Below are positions 42,033 to 53,196 of a stretch of DNA of 64,000 nucleotides, piece after piece (position 1 is the first letter of the stretch; each line of letters opens with the position of its first letter). A model generated the notes under the pieces. The model was not told where the DNA came from. It saw nothing but the letters and a program-made list of their open reading frames with translations, and did not search any database. Both the position numbers and the translations under genes were made by a program. This DNA is from Macrobrachium rosenbergii (lineage: Eukaryota > Arthropoda > Malacostraca > Decapoda > Palaemonidae), in contig NC_089767.1 in assembly GCF_040412425.1 (NCBI RefSeq), forward strand, positions 42,919,509 through 42,983,508, given 5' to 3'.

Positions 42033-42314
42033 ATATATATATATAAACCATTACCCCACATTTTTCCTCGTAATTGTTGTTTGAGTTGACCCCCAATGAG
42101 GGTCTGTCAAGTACTATAAGGTCCCAGACGGCCAAAAAATAATTGGTGGTCCAGGAGCGAACAGGGGAACAAGGAACTTGACGTTTTTGGCGGAGGAAAG
42201 GACGGGGAATAAAGCGAAGGGAAACTTAAAGAGGAAAAAATAAAAAAATGAAACATTACCAAGAATTGGGGAATTGATGGAAAATATAAAAAACAATGAA
42301 AACTGTAAGCGCTT

Positions 42315-42369
42315 GTGAGAGAGAGAGAGAGAGAGAGAGAGAGTTGAAAATGTGCAATATCAATAAGTT

Positions 42370-42445
<76 letters not shown>

Positions 42446-42469
42446 GAAAATGTGCAATATCAATAAGTT

Positions 42470-42529
<60 letters not shown>

Positions 42530-42557
42530 GAAAATTTGCAATATCAATAAGTTAAAG

Positions 42558-42639
<82 letters not shown>

Positions 42640-42670
42640 GAAAATCTGCAATATCAATAAGTTAAAGAAA
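42315..42670. repeat. Compound minisatellite: 29-bp spacer plus (GA)n, 4 units
   Basis: The spacer TTGAAAATGTGCAATATCAA followed by TAAGTTAAA occurs at 42344, 42444, 42528 and 42638. GA arrays of about 70, 55 and 75 bp separate the copies, and a 28-bp GA array precedes the first. Spacer copies differ by one base (GTG, GTG, TTG, CTG before CAATATC). Confidence 0.95.
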
Positions 42671-43266
42671 AACAATTAACAATGTTTTTAATATCTTATC
42701 AGCCTCATCATTTCACTGACACCTCTGAAAACTGTCAGGTTCACAAGAACTAACACTGGTTAAATCAATTATTTTTCAAATGAAATTTTACAAATAATAA
42801 ATACCTCACACTTTACCCTATAAATTCCCAGCGATTTAGATCGCAGTCAGAAATGACATATTCTAAAAATACTTGCCTACATCTCAATCTAGTGCGCGAG
42901 GTTAAAATACCCCCCAAAAATTTTGGCCTGAAAGCTAAACCATCGACAAATACCCATTGCTCCATATCCAGATAACGGGGACTTAAATCGTCCCAACAGG
43001 TATCCTATAACAAACAGCATTAAATCGCTCTTCTGTAGTACACAGAGCACCGCGCGACGAATTACCCGGATCAACCTCTACCTACAAAAGCACTCCGGTC
43101 AAATGCCTGGAACGCCGGTTACGGCTGCGTCAAAACAATCCCAAATCAATCCCAAATCAACCGCCTGGAAATAGAGCAACAATCAAGGCTACCACTCCGT
43201 CAACTCCAGCTACTCCGTCAACGCTTTAATGGAATACTGCCGCACACTGATTTAGACATTAAGACT
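42671..43266. other. Unannotated unique sequence
   Basis: Nothing recognisable; a small duplicated AATCCCAAATC lies near 43138. Confidence 0.4.
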
Positions 43267-43413
43267 ACCTTCCCCGTAGGGAAGAAGTGCCGTCAGTGCC
43301 ACCTCACGCGGAGCACTGTAGGCATTACTTGAGGTCTTTAGCAGCGTCCCTTCGGCCCCTAGCTGCAACCCCTTTTATTCCTTTTACTCTACCTCCGTTC
43401 ATATTCTCTCCGA
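43267..43413 (-). repeat. Dispersed repeat R2, distal half only
   Basis: Reverse-complement copy of the distal R2 blocks: CCCCGTAGGG, GTGCCGTCAGTGCCACCTCA, GCATTACTTGAGG, CCTAGCTGCAACCCC, and ACCTCCGTTCATATTCTCT at the break. The core is absent. Confidence 0.78.
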
Positions 43414-43923
43414 CCCAGAGATCATTCTGCTGCCTATCGCTTGGGCTAAAAATTAAAAATAAAGATAAAAATCTATATTTTAGTTCTATGAACGGATTAT
43501 TTTAATGAGATCCAAAATTACTTTATGATGGAATCTCAGATTAGCGGAGTAGCATTATAAGGTACTGAATTCTGGTTGCAAATATCGAAATACGTACTAG
43601 AATTTGTAATTCGTAATCTGAATTGATCACAAGTAATTTACTTACGAATCTGTGTCCAGAACTTTGAATAACACCTACGTACAATAAATGTACGACTTAG
43701 AATTATTACTAATTACTAACTGCGTTAATCTTGGAATAATAACTGCTTACAGAATACTCAAATATTAATGGTCTCAAAGTTGTATTGTAGATTATGTTAA
43801 TTATTCAACCATTCCAAGAATATCAGCAGTAGCAGTTGTTATTTCCATTATACATGTATATTACATCAATATATCTATTATACGTAGATATTACACGCTT
43901 CACAATCCAAATCAATCATATAT
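43414..43923. other. Unannotated AT-rich sequence
   Basis: Nothing recognisable. Confidence 0.4.
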
Positions 43924-44300
43924 AATTTTCTGTACAACAGCTACAGCATATAATCAAGGCCACCGAAAACATCTATCTTTCGGTGGTCTCGGTATAATGC
44001 TGTATGAGACGCGGCCCATGAAACTTTAATGACGGTTTGGTGGTGTCCTATCCTACATCGTTGCCAGAAGCACGATTATGGCTAACTTTAACCTTACATA
44101 AAATCAAAACTACTGAGGTTAGAGGGCTGCAATTTGATATGTTTGATGAGTGGAGGGTGGATGACCAACTTACCAATTTGCAGCCCTCTAGCCTCAGTAG
44201 TTTTTAAGATCTGAGGGCGGACAGAAAAAGTGCAGACAGAATCAGGTGCGGACGGACAGACAAAGCCGGCACAATAGTGTTCTTTTACAAAAAACTAAAA
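43924..44300 (-). mobile_element. HPR multi-hairpin repeat, copy 9, lacking terminal hairpin
   Basis: Minus copy that starts at TTTTCTGTACAACAGCTACA, so the GCGCCGAAG hairpin is missing. The other hairpins and the GTGCGGACGGACAGACAAAG end are present. Confidence 0.88.
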
Positions 44301-44740
44301 ATTACAGCTGCAAGGAATAACCTAGATTTTAGATTACAGCAACAGTAATATGAAAACCCCACCGCCTAGGGTCTAGCATAATTCAGATTGCACAGAAAAA
44401 GCTTCTCATCTCATAGTCAGTTCAAGCAAGAGAAACAGACCTTAATGGCTACCTAAAAATCCGCAGGATAAATAACCCACAATTCATTTCCTGAAATGAA
44501 AATATTAAAAATGTTCACAATTTCTGTACGGTTCTGGATTCTGAGCTTTGAATTCACGTTCATTAATTATTTGGCAAATCTCGGAACGGAATTCCATTTG
44601 CAAGTGGCCGTAAAACATTAGTAAATATTTCCATATCACTTGTTTCGACAAAAAATTAAATAAATATATAAATAAATAATGCTGAAAAGGTAATTCTCTA
44701 TTATATGATTTTCGTCTCTCGTGAATAATTATTCCTAGTT
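44301..44740. other. Unannotated unique sequence
   Basis: A 95-codon minus frame at 44505-44792 runs into HPR copy 10. I see no protein family. Confidence 0.4.
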
Positions 44741-45150
44741 TTAGTTTGCTGTGAAAGAAAACTATTGAGCTGCTTTGTCCGTCCGTCCGCACTTTTTTCT
44801 GTCCGCATTTGTTCTGTCCGCACTTTTTCTGTCCGCCTTCTGATCTTAAAAACTACTGGGGCTAGGGGCTGCAAATTGCTATGTTGATCATCCACCCCCA
44901 CTCATCAAACATACCAAATTGCAGCCCTCTAGCCTCAGTAGTTTTCATTTTATTCAAGGTTAAAGTTAGCAATAATCGTGCTTCTGGCAACGCAACAACA
45001 CAGGACACCACGACCGGCTGAGAGTTTCATGGGCCGCGGCTCGTACAGCAATATACCGAGATCACCGAAAGATTGATCTGTTTTCGGTGGCCTTGATTAT
45101 ACGCTGTAGCGGCTGTACAGAAAACTCGATTGCGCCGAAGAAACTCATAT
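44741..45150 (+). mobile_element. HPR multi-hairpin repeat, copy 10
   Basis: Plus orientation with three GTCCGCACTTTTTTCT-type tandem units, the long hairpin at about 44848-44946, an ATTGATCTG-type hairpin with CACCGAAA arms, and a terminal hairpin cut after GCGCCGAAGAAACT. Confidence 0.9.
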
Positions 45151-45204
45151 AATTCTTATTCCATATTTGCAAACAAGCTCTTTTATTAAGGTTGCAGCAC
45201 TGTC

Positions 45205-45443
45205 CTGCCCTAGAATGGAAAACTGCAGTATCTGCAAAATTTTCCAAATTGGAATACGCCACCTGTTGGGATCGTGAAACACTTGATACACAAATTACTG
45301 CAGTTTCAGAATGATTCTTCAGTGCTTTATTTAGGGGGTCCCATTTGCAGTATCTGCAAAATCAGGAGTAAGGCAAAGGAATATCTACCATTTTTCTCAG
45401 TTTTGTATTTTTGCAGATACTGTAGTCTTCCATTTTAGGGCAG
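45205..45443 (-). mobile_element. Short TIR element (CTGCCC family), copy 3
   Basis: Full-length copy (239 bp) in the opposite orientation to the one at 4160. Both ends are CTGCCCTA(G/A)AATGGAA...; interior blocks CAGAATGATTCTTCAGTGCT and CAGTTTTGTATTTTTGCAG match in reverse. No clear target duplication. Confidence 0.86.
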
Positions 45444-45447
45444 TATT

Positions 45448-45449
<2 letters not shown>

Positions 45450-45521
<72 letters not shown>

Positions 45522-45541
45522 CTTATACCACTTGCAACGCG

Positions 45542-45598
<57 letters not shown>
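45450..45598. repeat. Two (GA)n arrays
   Basis: GA at 45450-45519 and 45545-45598. Confidence 0.97.
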
Positions 45599-45599
<1 letters not shown>

Positions 45600-45884
45600 A
45601 ATCATGACCCCTAAAACACGACGTATTAAGTGGGGGAATCAGGTGATAAAAGTGGCACTTACCTCCAACACAGCAGATTACGTAACCTCTTACGCAAGGT
45701 CTGAGTGGTAAATAAACCTGCTACTCGAAAGTCCCTATAAAATTAGGCCGCTTATCAAGAGCCCAAATTAGGAGTCGTCGACGACTGTTTTAATTCTTCG
45801 ATAAACAAAGAGAGGAACGGGAGGATTGACAGCTGGGATGAGAGGGCGAGGGGGGAGGGCGAAGGGAGGATTAAGGAGGACTGA

Positions 45885-46395
45885 TAGATACAGAGAGAGA
45901 GAGAGAGAGGGGGGGGCTGAAAGAACAGAAGCAGGAGGAGAAAGTAGGAGAGAAATAAAAGAGGCTAAGTAAGATCTGAAGTAGGAACAGAAGCCAAGAG
46001 ATAAGATAAAGAGGAGGAGGAGGGGAGGAGGAGGAAGATAAGTATAAGCATGAGTATGAGGAAGAGGAGGAGGAGGATTATAAGCATGAGTAGTAGGAGG
46101 AGGAGGAGTATAAGCATGAGGAGGAGGAGGAGGAGGAGTAAGAGTAAGAGTAAGAGTAAGAGTAAGAGGAAGAGGAGGAGGAGGAGGAGGAGTAAGAGTA
46201 AAAGTAAGAGTAAGGGGAGGAGGAGGAGGAGGAGGAGGAGGAGGAGAAAGAGTAGGAGGAGGAGGAGGAGGAGAAAGAGTAGGAGTAGGAGGATAAGCAT
46301 GAGTAGTTGGATGGCTAGAGAGAACAGGAATAGCAGGAGGAATAGGAGGAGGAGTAAGAGGAGGAGGAGGAGGAAGACGAGGAAGAGGAGGAAGC
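45885..46395. repeat. Polypurine GGA/GAA low-complexity tract, ~0.5 kb
   Basis: Almost pure purine on +. (AGG)n blocks alternate with GTAAGAGTAAGAGTAAGAG and ATAAGCATGAGTA blocks, each repeated three to five times, so the tract has minisatellite structure. The 212-codon Pro-rich minus frame and the Arg/Ser-rich plus frame are products of composition. Confidence 0.93.
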
Positions 46396-46766
46396 CGAAT
46401 CGTCAACTCGAACAGACTGGAGCCTCCTGGTTGAATCTTAAACAGCAGCCGGGCTTAAACTTCCACATTCGGATTAAAGATTTAATCGCGAGATTAAATC
46501 TGGATTAAGAATTCCCATCCTACTCTCTAGATTAAACTTCACGCCTCGCGGGCCAAACTTCTCCTATCGCATCAGACTTAATCCGGGAATTACAATTGCA
46601 AATTCGGGTCGTAAGTTTGTGGTTTTGAAGCAAATAAGGCCAAACGGCAGGAGTCAATGGTACTTGTCTCGACAGTTATTAAGTCAAAGATTTAGTGAAT
46701 GTTTGTATGCTGGGTCATAATTATGTGCTATTGCCGAATGCTACTGCAAATATAACAAGTAAAAAA

Positions 46767-47134
46767 TGCGCCGAAGTTTCTTCGGCGCAATCGAGTTTTC
46801 TGTACGGCGCATAATCAAGGCCACCGAAAACAGATCTAGCTTTAGGTGGTCTCGGTATAATGCCGTGTGAGCCGCGGATCATGAAACTCTCAGCCGGCCG
46901 TGAACCACGATTATGGTTAACTTAAGCCTTAAATAAAATCAAAACTACTGAGGTTAGAGGGCTGCAATTTGGTATGTTCGATGACTGGAGGGTGGATGAT
47001 CAACACACCAATTTGCAGCGCTCTAATCTTAGTAGTTTTTAAGATCTGAGGGCGGGCAGAAAAAAGTGCGGACAGAATAAAGCGCGGACGGACAGACAAA
47101 GCCAGCACAATAGTTTTCCTTTCACAGAAAACGA
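46767..47134 (-). mobile_element. HPR multi-hairpin repeat, copy 11
   Basis: Minus orientation with a perfect terminal hairpin (GCGCCGAAGTTTCTTCGGCG), a shortened central part, and the long hairpin at about 46943-47041. Confidence 0.9.
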
Positions 47135-47445
47135 AAATATACAGGACCACAAATGATAGAACCTTCAGATTTGTTATATATTTAAGCTCACGTCGTTTTT
47201 GTACCATAGATCATCAAATACATAAATGAGTTGCGTTTATGACTCTCAGGATATTTTGTATGTCAGTGTTCAATTCAAAAGGACTTATTAATTACCCATT
47301 ATCTGTGACACTTGAATTGACAGCTAGACGAAAGATGTTAAAGGTCATTAAAATGTCTTTGTTAATGATCGTATTACGATCCAGACATTTTAACAGTTAA
47401 TAAAGACTTAAGTGCGTCTGAAGGAGAAATAAACAAATGCATAAT

Positions 47446-47446
47446 T

Positions 47447-47520
<74 letters not shown>

Positions 47521-47561
47521 TATGTGCCATACAATGAATAACCACCAGGTTTCTATGAGTA

Positions 47562-47621
<60 letters not shown>

Positions 47622-47669
47622 CAGTTACGTGCCATCGCTGAATAATCACCAGGTTTCTAGAAGTATCAA

Positions 47670-47737
<68 letters not shown>

Positions 47738-47789
47738 CAAACCCTTTCAGACCACATCCCAACAGAATAATAAAAGGATTCAGGCAAGA

Positions 47790-47866
<77 letters not shown>
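47446..47866. repeat. GA-TC-TC-GA microsatellite cluster with duplicated spacer
   Basis: (GA) at 47446-47517, (TC) at 47566-47617, (TC) at 47673-47734 and (GA) at 47796-47866. The spacer GTGCCAT...TGAATAA, CACCAGGTTTCTA, AGTATCA occurs before both TC arrays (47526 and 47629). Confidence 0.95.
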
Positions 47867-47868
<2 letters not shown>

Positions 47869-48073
47869 ATACGAGCAAGATGGACAAAGACCAAGCAACC
47901 AAACTAAGTTTGGTTCGTGGGCGTGGGCGTGGGAGAGAGGGGCGTGGGCGTTTTATATCAACGTAGGTGTGGGGATACGTTTAAAGCAGAGTTAACCTGC
48001 CAAGGTGGAGGGCTGGGTAGGAGTCGAATCGAAAGGAATGGTAGAAATGAAGAAAATATATATATATAATATG

Positions 48074-48078
<5 letters not shown>

Positions 48079-48140
<62 letters not shown>
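48079..48140. repeat. (GA)n microsatellite
   Basis: About 31 GA units. Confidence 0.97.
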
Positions 48141-48144
<4 letters not shown>

Positions 48145-48191
48145 AATAATAAACTGACTGGTGTCAAGAAAACTTCGAAATTCGTTTGCAA

Positions 48192-48334
<143 letters not shown>

Positions 48335-48457
48335 TGTGTGTATATATACATACGTATATATATAAATATACATATAATTAATATATATAAATATGTATGT
48401 ATATATATTCATATGTATATGTATATGTATATGTACTGTATAGATGTATCTGTATAT

Positions 48458-48460
<3 letters not shown>

Positions 48461-48531
<71 letters not shown>
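48461..48531. repeat. (GA)n microsatellite
   Basis: About 35 GA units. Confidence 0.97.
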
Positions 48532-48534
<3 letters not shown>

Positions 48535-48759
48535 CCAGTATAATAACCAGCGTTATCAAGATGGAAAACAGCTACGAATCACTATTAAATCCTGTCATCA
48601 AAATCATTAACAAATAATTTTGCATGCAAAAAAAAATATGAAGTGGTTATCCTCTCCATTTCAAAACTTGTTGTCAATATTACATTCTTATTTCACCCCT
48701 GAGACTACGAAGACTCCCTTATATAATTGAAAAGCTGTGGCAAAGGTTAAATTCCTCTG

Positions 48760-49030
48760 AAACCTTTGATCTTAAAGTATGACTTTGACCTTAGTGAGTT
48801 ATGCAGGTCACATATCTTGTACGTTTACAAAGTTAAGGTCGTCATATTCCTATTTGATCACCTGACCTTTAAACGTGCCCCTGGTGTCACTTGGCACATC
48901 AGTATCTCTCTCATACAGATCAAATGTTATACCCAAGGATGAGTATAACCTTGGCCTTGACATTGCGACATGACTACTTGTGAAATTGTGGTCAAGGCTA
49001 CATTACTATTTGACCTTTGACCTGACAGTG
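48760..49030. other. TGACCT-rich segment with a DR1-type motif
   Basis: TGACCTTTGACCT at 49011-49023 is a perfect direct repeat of the nuclear-receptor half-site with one spacer base (AGGTCAAAGGTCA on minus). Further TGACCT copies lie near 48788 and 48864, and near-matches (CTTGGCCTTGACA, AAGGTCGTCA) lie between. Regulatory function is only a possibility; such motifs also occur in repeats. Confidence 0.35.
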
Positions 49031-49126
49031 ATGCTTCAAAAGCAAATCGTCATGGAAAGTCCTTTGTGCACTTATCTCCAACTGGGTACGTGCATCTGTC
49101 TGAGAGGGCGCACAGACACAAACGCC

Positions 49127-49130
<4 letters not shown>

Positions 49131-49207
<77 letters not shown>
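49131..49207. repeat. (TA)n microsatellite
   Basis: About 77 bp of TA. Confidence 0.97.
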
Positions 49208-49210
<3 letters not shown>

Positions 49211-49433
49211 ACGTGCACGTGAATGAATTAGTGATGACGTTAGGGCCTTCTACCGCGTGATCACAAATCATTATACAGACGGGTGGCTGGACAGATAGTT
49301 CCCGGACCACCCCGTATTATCCTAAGAGGGTAATTTATCAACGGCTTTTTGTTAGAATTCGGCCGCGCTGATGCTAATTTATGGCTGGGAGGGACAGTGG
49401 GAGAGAAATGATCCCCAATATGGTCCCTCCACA

Positions 49434-49434
<1 letters not shown>

Positions 49435-49465
<31 letters not shown>
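49435..49465. repeat. (CT)n microsatellite
   Basis: About 15 CT units. Confidence 0.95.
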
Positions 49466-49468
<3 letters not shown>

Positions 49469-49724
49469 GCTACTATTTTGGTCGTCTAATTTCCGAGGCA
49501 GACAATTTTTCCCCTCCGTATACAAGAGAACACAAAAATTTTGCCATAGAAATTACATGCGTGGAGTGTCCCGAAAGTTCGTCGAGAGAGAGAGAGAGAA
49601 TATCTATATATATATACACAAATATATATGAATTAGTGTTACTTATGCATACGTGACTTATTCTTTATATTCAAAAAACATCGTTTAATGTCGAATTCAT
49701 CACACCCAAAGGTTTGAATATATT

Positions 49725-49790
49725 ATATCTATCTATCTATCTACCTACTTATCTATCTATATATGTGTATATTCTTAATTAATAACTCTA

Positions 49791-49841
<51 letters not shown>
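49725..49841. repeat. (ATCT)n and (ATT)n microsatellites
   Basis: About six ATCT-like units at 49725-49760 and sixteen ATT units at 49793-49841. Confidence 0.94.
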
Positions 49842-50049
49842 CACAGAGATGAAGATAGAAATCCAGTACCTAAGAATCCCAGCTGCATATGAAAACCTAA
49901 TTCCCGGAACAGCAATCGATCACTGGGTTCAATAAGATCAGAAAGAGCGAATAACGACTTCAAAGAAGAATGTGTAAATGACTGAAAAAAAAACTAACGT
50001 ACCCAAGTCATACAATTACCACCTGTGAAGAAAAGGCTGAAAAAGAGTT

Positions 50050-50055
<6 letters not shown>

Positions 50056-50109
<54 letters not shown>
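50056..50109. repeat. (TC)n microsatellite
   Basis: About 27 TC units. Confidence 0.97.
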
Positions 50110-50114
<5 letters not shown>

Positions 50115-50430
50115 CTTGTCTACCAGATATCGTGAAAGGTTACAGATGGGTTTGAATTAAATTTACTGAAGATGCTCTCGTATGTTTGACAAATATGCAG
50201 ATGTGGCTGAATATCAAGGTTTATTTATATGGGAGGGGAATATGGGCCAAAGGAGAATTAAATAAGTTTTGACATGGATACACTTCCATACGCAAATCAC
50301 ACAATTATCCGTAAGTGACCAGAATGCATAATCCATCTGCACATCCAGAATATCTTTCATTGATGTTTTCAATGGCATTTTGCGGAGGGTTGAAAATTTT
50401 AATCAGATTTTGATATGGATCGAAAAGCGC
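50110..50430. other. Unannotated unique sequence
   Basis: Nothing recognisable. Confidence 0.4.
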
Positions 50431-50672
50431 TATTTGTCTGTCCGTTCCGCCCTCGGATCTTAAAAACTACTGAGGCTAGAGGGCTGCAAATTGGTATGTT
50501 GATCATCCACCCTCCAGTCATCAAACATACCAAATTGCAGCTCTCTAGCCTCAGTAGGTTTTATTTTATTTTACGGTTAAAGCTAGCCATGATCTTGCGT
50601 CTGGCAGCGCTGTAGGTGCCAACAACACAAGGCACCATCGGGCCGTGACGGAGAGTTTCATACAGCATTATA
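50431..50672 (+). mobile_element. HPR multi-hairpin repeat, copy 12, both ends lost
   Basis: Begins inside the GTCTGTCCGTTCCGCCCTCG part, keeps the complete long hairpin (about 50460-50557) and GGTTAAAGCTAGCCATGATC, and stops at TTTCATACAGCATTATAT. Start and terminal hairpins are absent. Confidence 0.86.
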
Positions 50673-51076
50673 TCAACAGGTCACTGATGTCTTGTATTTC
50701 AACGAATTTTTACAGGAGGACTGCCAATGTCTGAACGCAAAGCTGATTGGATTTTCTGATATGCCGAATCCAGAAGTGGATCCAGATGTGGATTTATGGT
50801 TTTCAAAAATATATATATCTTTACTTTTCATTTCAATGAGTTTTTAAAAAAATATATATATATGTTACTGACCTCATGCAGATTAATAGGCAGACAAGGA
50901 TGAGGAAGAAGATCTGGTATATTTCCATTGGAGTACATTGCAAGAAGTTTATATATATAAATATAAATGTATAATATAAATATATATACATTGTATATAT
51001 GCATAAATACATATAACTATACAGTATATATATATACATATATATACACAGTATATATATGGATATAAATACATAC

Positions 51077-51135
<59 letters not shown>

Positions 51136-51564
51136 TATACATACAAATATATATACATACACACCAAGAGAATTTTGTGGTGGTTGTTATATGGTTACTG
51201 CCAAAACCGATTAGATTTTGAGACGGATCTGACTGAAAGTGGACCCGCAGATTCTTTTTGCTCCCTTTTTTGTATTTAAAATTCTTCTCTCCCATCAATT
51301 CAATGAAATTCTTTTGTGAATCTATTAGACTCTGCAACATTCTGATGTGGACACAGGACTATTTTCTGTTGACAATCTACACAGCATTTAATCTGCAGGA
51401 ACAGCATCCGCTGTGTATTGCAGGAAATGCAAACTGAACGCAAGTGTTAATTTCACAAAGGAAACTAATTTGCTTATGTTGTTGTTCCCTTGAAGCGTAT
51501 AATGCTCAACATTTCTGCAGTGCGAATGCATCAGGAGTTCCGACTTATATGTGCAAAAACTTAT
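50673..51564. other. Unique sequence with TA/TG-rich patch
   Basis: Low-complexity TA at about 50950-51150 (perfect run 51085-51127). The rest holds no recognisable frame. Confidence 0.45.
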
Positions 51565-51822
51565 TGCCTTATTATTTATTATTACTATTTCAGTAGATGA
51601 AACCTATTCACACGGAACAAGCACATCAAAGGGACCACTGACTTGAAATTCAAACTTCCTAAGAATATGCTGGTTTCAACCTCCCACCGCAGCAGACCCC
51701 CTAACACTGCAGCAATAACTGATCATGATACAGAGCCAGTGAGTTTTCATCGCCCTGAAGGAGACGCAAATCCGCGATATCTGAGTGGCATGCCACGACA
51801 CTAACCACTATACCAGCGGACC
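51565..51822 (-). mobile_element. tRNA-derived SINE with AAT-type tail
   Basis: On minus it opens GGTCCGCTGGTATAGTGGTT, close to the 5' half of an Asp-type tRNA with its A box (TATAGTGGTTAGT), then a degenerate B box GGATTTGCGTCTCC. The body runs through GCGATGAAAACTCACTGGCT and TGTGCTTGTTCCGTGTGAAT to TTTCATCTACTG, and ends in an A/AAT-rich tail at about 51565-51590. Head, body and tail are in the right order for a complete SINE of about 255 bp. Mutations in the head exclude a working tRNA gene. Confidence 0.8.
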
Positions 51823-52015
51823 TTAGAATAGATAAAAGCCAAAACTGATAAAACCGGAATAGAGAAACATATCTTTAAAATTGAATAAACTACATAAACG
51901 AAAGGGTTCCAAGAAAACTAAGAAATGGCGTAAAATTTTAGAAGGAATTCGCCAGGGCAGCGGAAATTAATGGTTTGGATAAGCGAGAAAGGTACGAGGG
52001 AGGGAGATAAGGACA

Positions 52016-52020
52016 GAGAG

Positions 52021-52067
<47 letters not shown>
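52016..52067. repeat. (GA)n microsatellite
   Basis: About 25 GA units with one GG. Confidence 0.96.
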
Positions 52068-52070
<3 letters not shown>

Positions 52071-52141
52071 CTCCTGTTTTAAAGTCTGAGGTCTAACTTT
52101 GTCAAAGGCTGGGCTCCTTTCCCTAATAGACAAGTAAAAAG

Positions 52142-52530
52142 ATGCACCGAAGTTTCCTCTGCGCAATCGAGTTTTCTGTACAGCCGCTACAGCGTATATA
52201 ATCAAGGCCACCGAAAATAGATCTATCTTTCGGTGGTCTCGGTATAATGCTGTATGAGCCGTGGCCCATGAAACTTTAACCATGGGCCGGTGGTGGCCTA
52301 ACCTATATCGTTGCCAGACGCACGATTATGGCTAAATTTAACCTTAAATAAAATCAAAACTGCTCAGGCCAGAGGACTGCAATTTGGTATGTTTGATGAT
52401 CGGAGGGTGGATGATCAACATACCAATTTGCAGCCCTCTAGCCTCAGCAGTTTTTAAGATCTGAGGGCGGACATAAAAAGTGCGGACAGACGGACAAAGC
52501 CGGCACGACAGTTTTCTCTTCAGAAAACTA
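52142..52530 (-). mobile_element. HPR multi-hairpin repeat, copy 13
   Basis: Complete minus copy; terminal hairpin mutated (GCACCGAAGTTTCCTCTGCG). Contains CTGTACAGCCGCTACAGCGT, the ATAGATCTATC hairpin, and the long hairpin at about 52358-52455. Confidence 0.9.
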
Positions 52531-52868
52531 AAAAACACTTTGATGATCTCTGTCATAACGAGTTGATGGTGGGAGTCTGGGGGGACCCAACAACCATTTG
52601 CATATTGAACTCGTTTACAACTTTTCGTTTTTCTCTTTTTTTTTTTCTTATAGATGTTTTCCGTTCCCTAGGGCGTAATGAACGTTCGGATTCTTTCTAT
52701 GATCGGAGATTTTAAGAAATAACACCGAAGATGGTCCTCCCGAAATCTGGCTAAACTTTCTTAATTTTTGTGGTGGCTGAGGCGTGGTATGGGAGATGGG
52801 GGTAGGGAATGCCAGGGGCGGGGGCGACGCATGGTTATGGGGTGAAAAGGAATAAGGAGTGAGGTAGG
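52531..52868. other. Unannotated unique sequence
   Basis: Nothing recognisable. Confidence 0.4.

Positions 52869-52928
<60 letters not shown>
52869..52928. repeat. (TA)n microsatellite
   Basis: About 60 bp of TA. Confidence 0.97.
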
Positions 52929-52930
<2 letters not shown>

Positions 52931-53050
52931 AAGGGGAATTATAATAAGTGATGATAACTGGTTTGGTACCTGAGTGACTTGAACACTCGACAGTACGAAG
53001 CAACGACTTCAACCGGCGTTCAAAACCATTGATATGTGATAAAAATTCAT

Positions 53051-53052
<2 letters not shown>

Positions 53053-53121
<69 letters not shown>

Positions 53122-53132
53122 TATATGTATGC

Positions 53133-53190
<58 letters not shown>
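53053..53190. repeat. (TA)n and (TG)n arrays
   Basis: TA at 53053-53118, a break with TATGCATA, TA again, then (TG)18 at 53154-53190. Confidence 0.96.

Positions 53191-53196
<6 letters not shown>

Noticed and set aside
45768..46406. 212-codon Pro/Leu-rich minus-strand frame
   Set aside because: Low-complexity product of a polypurine tract; no domain, no splice or start context, and an equally long frame exists on the other strand.
47374..47898. 174-codon minus-strand Ser-Leu/Arg-Glu frame
   Set aside because: Translated GA and TC microsatellites.
52131..52530. Frames inside HPR copies that recur as similar peptides (e.g. [20 protein letters not shown])
   Set aside because: The similarity among copies reflects the repeat DNA; frames are open in both directions across the palindrome and broken at different places.
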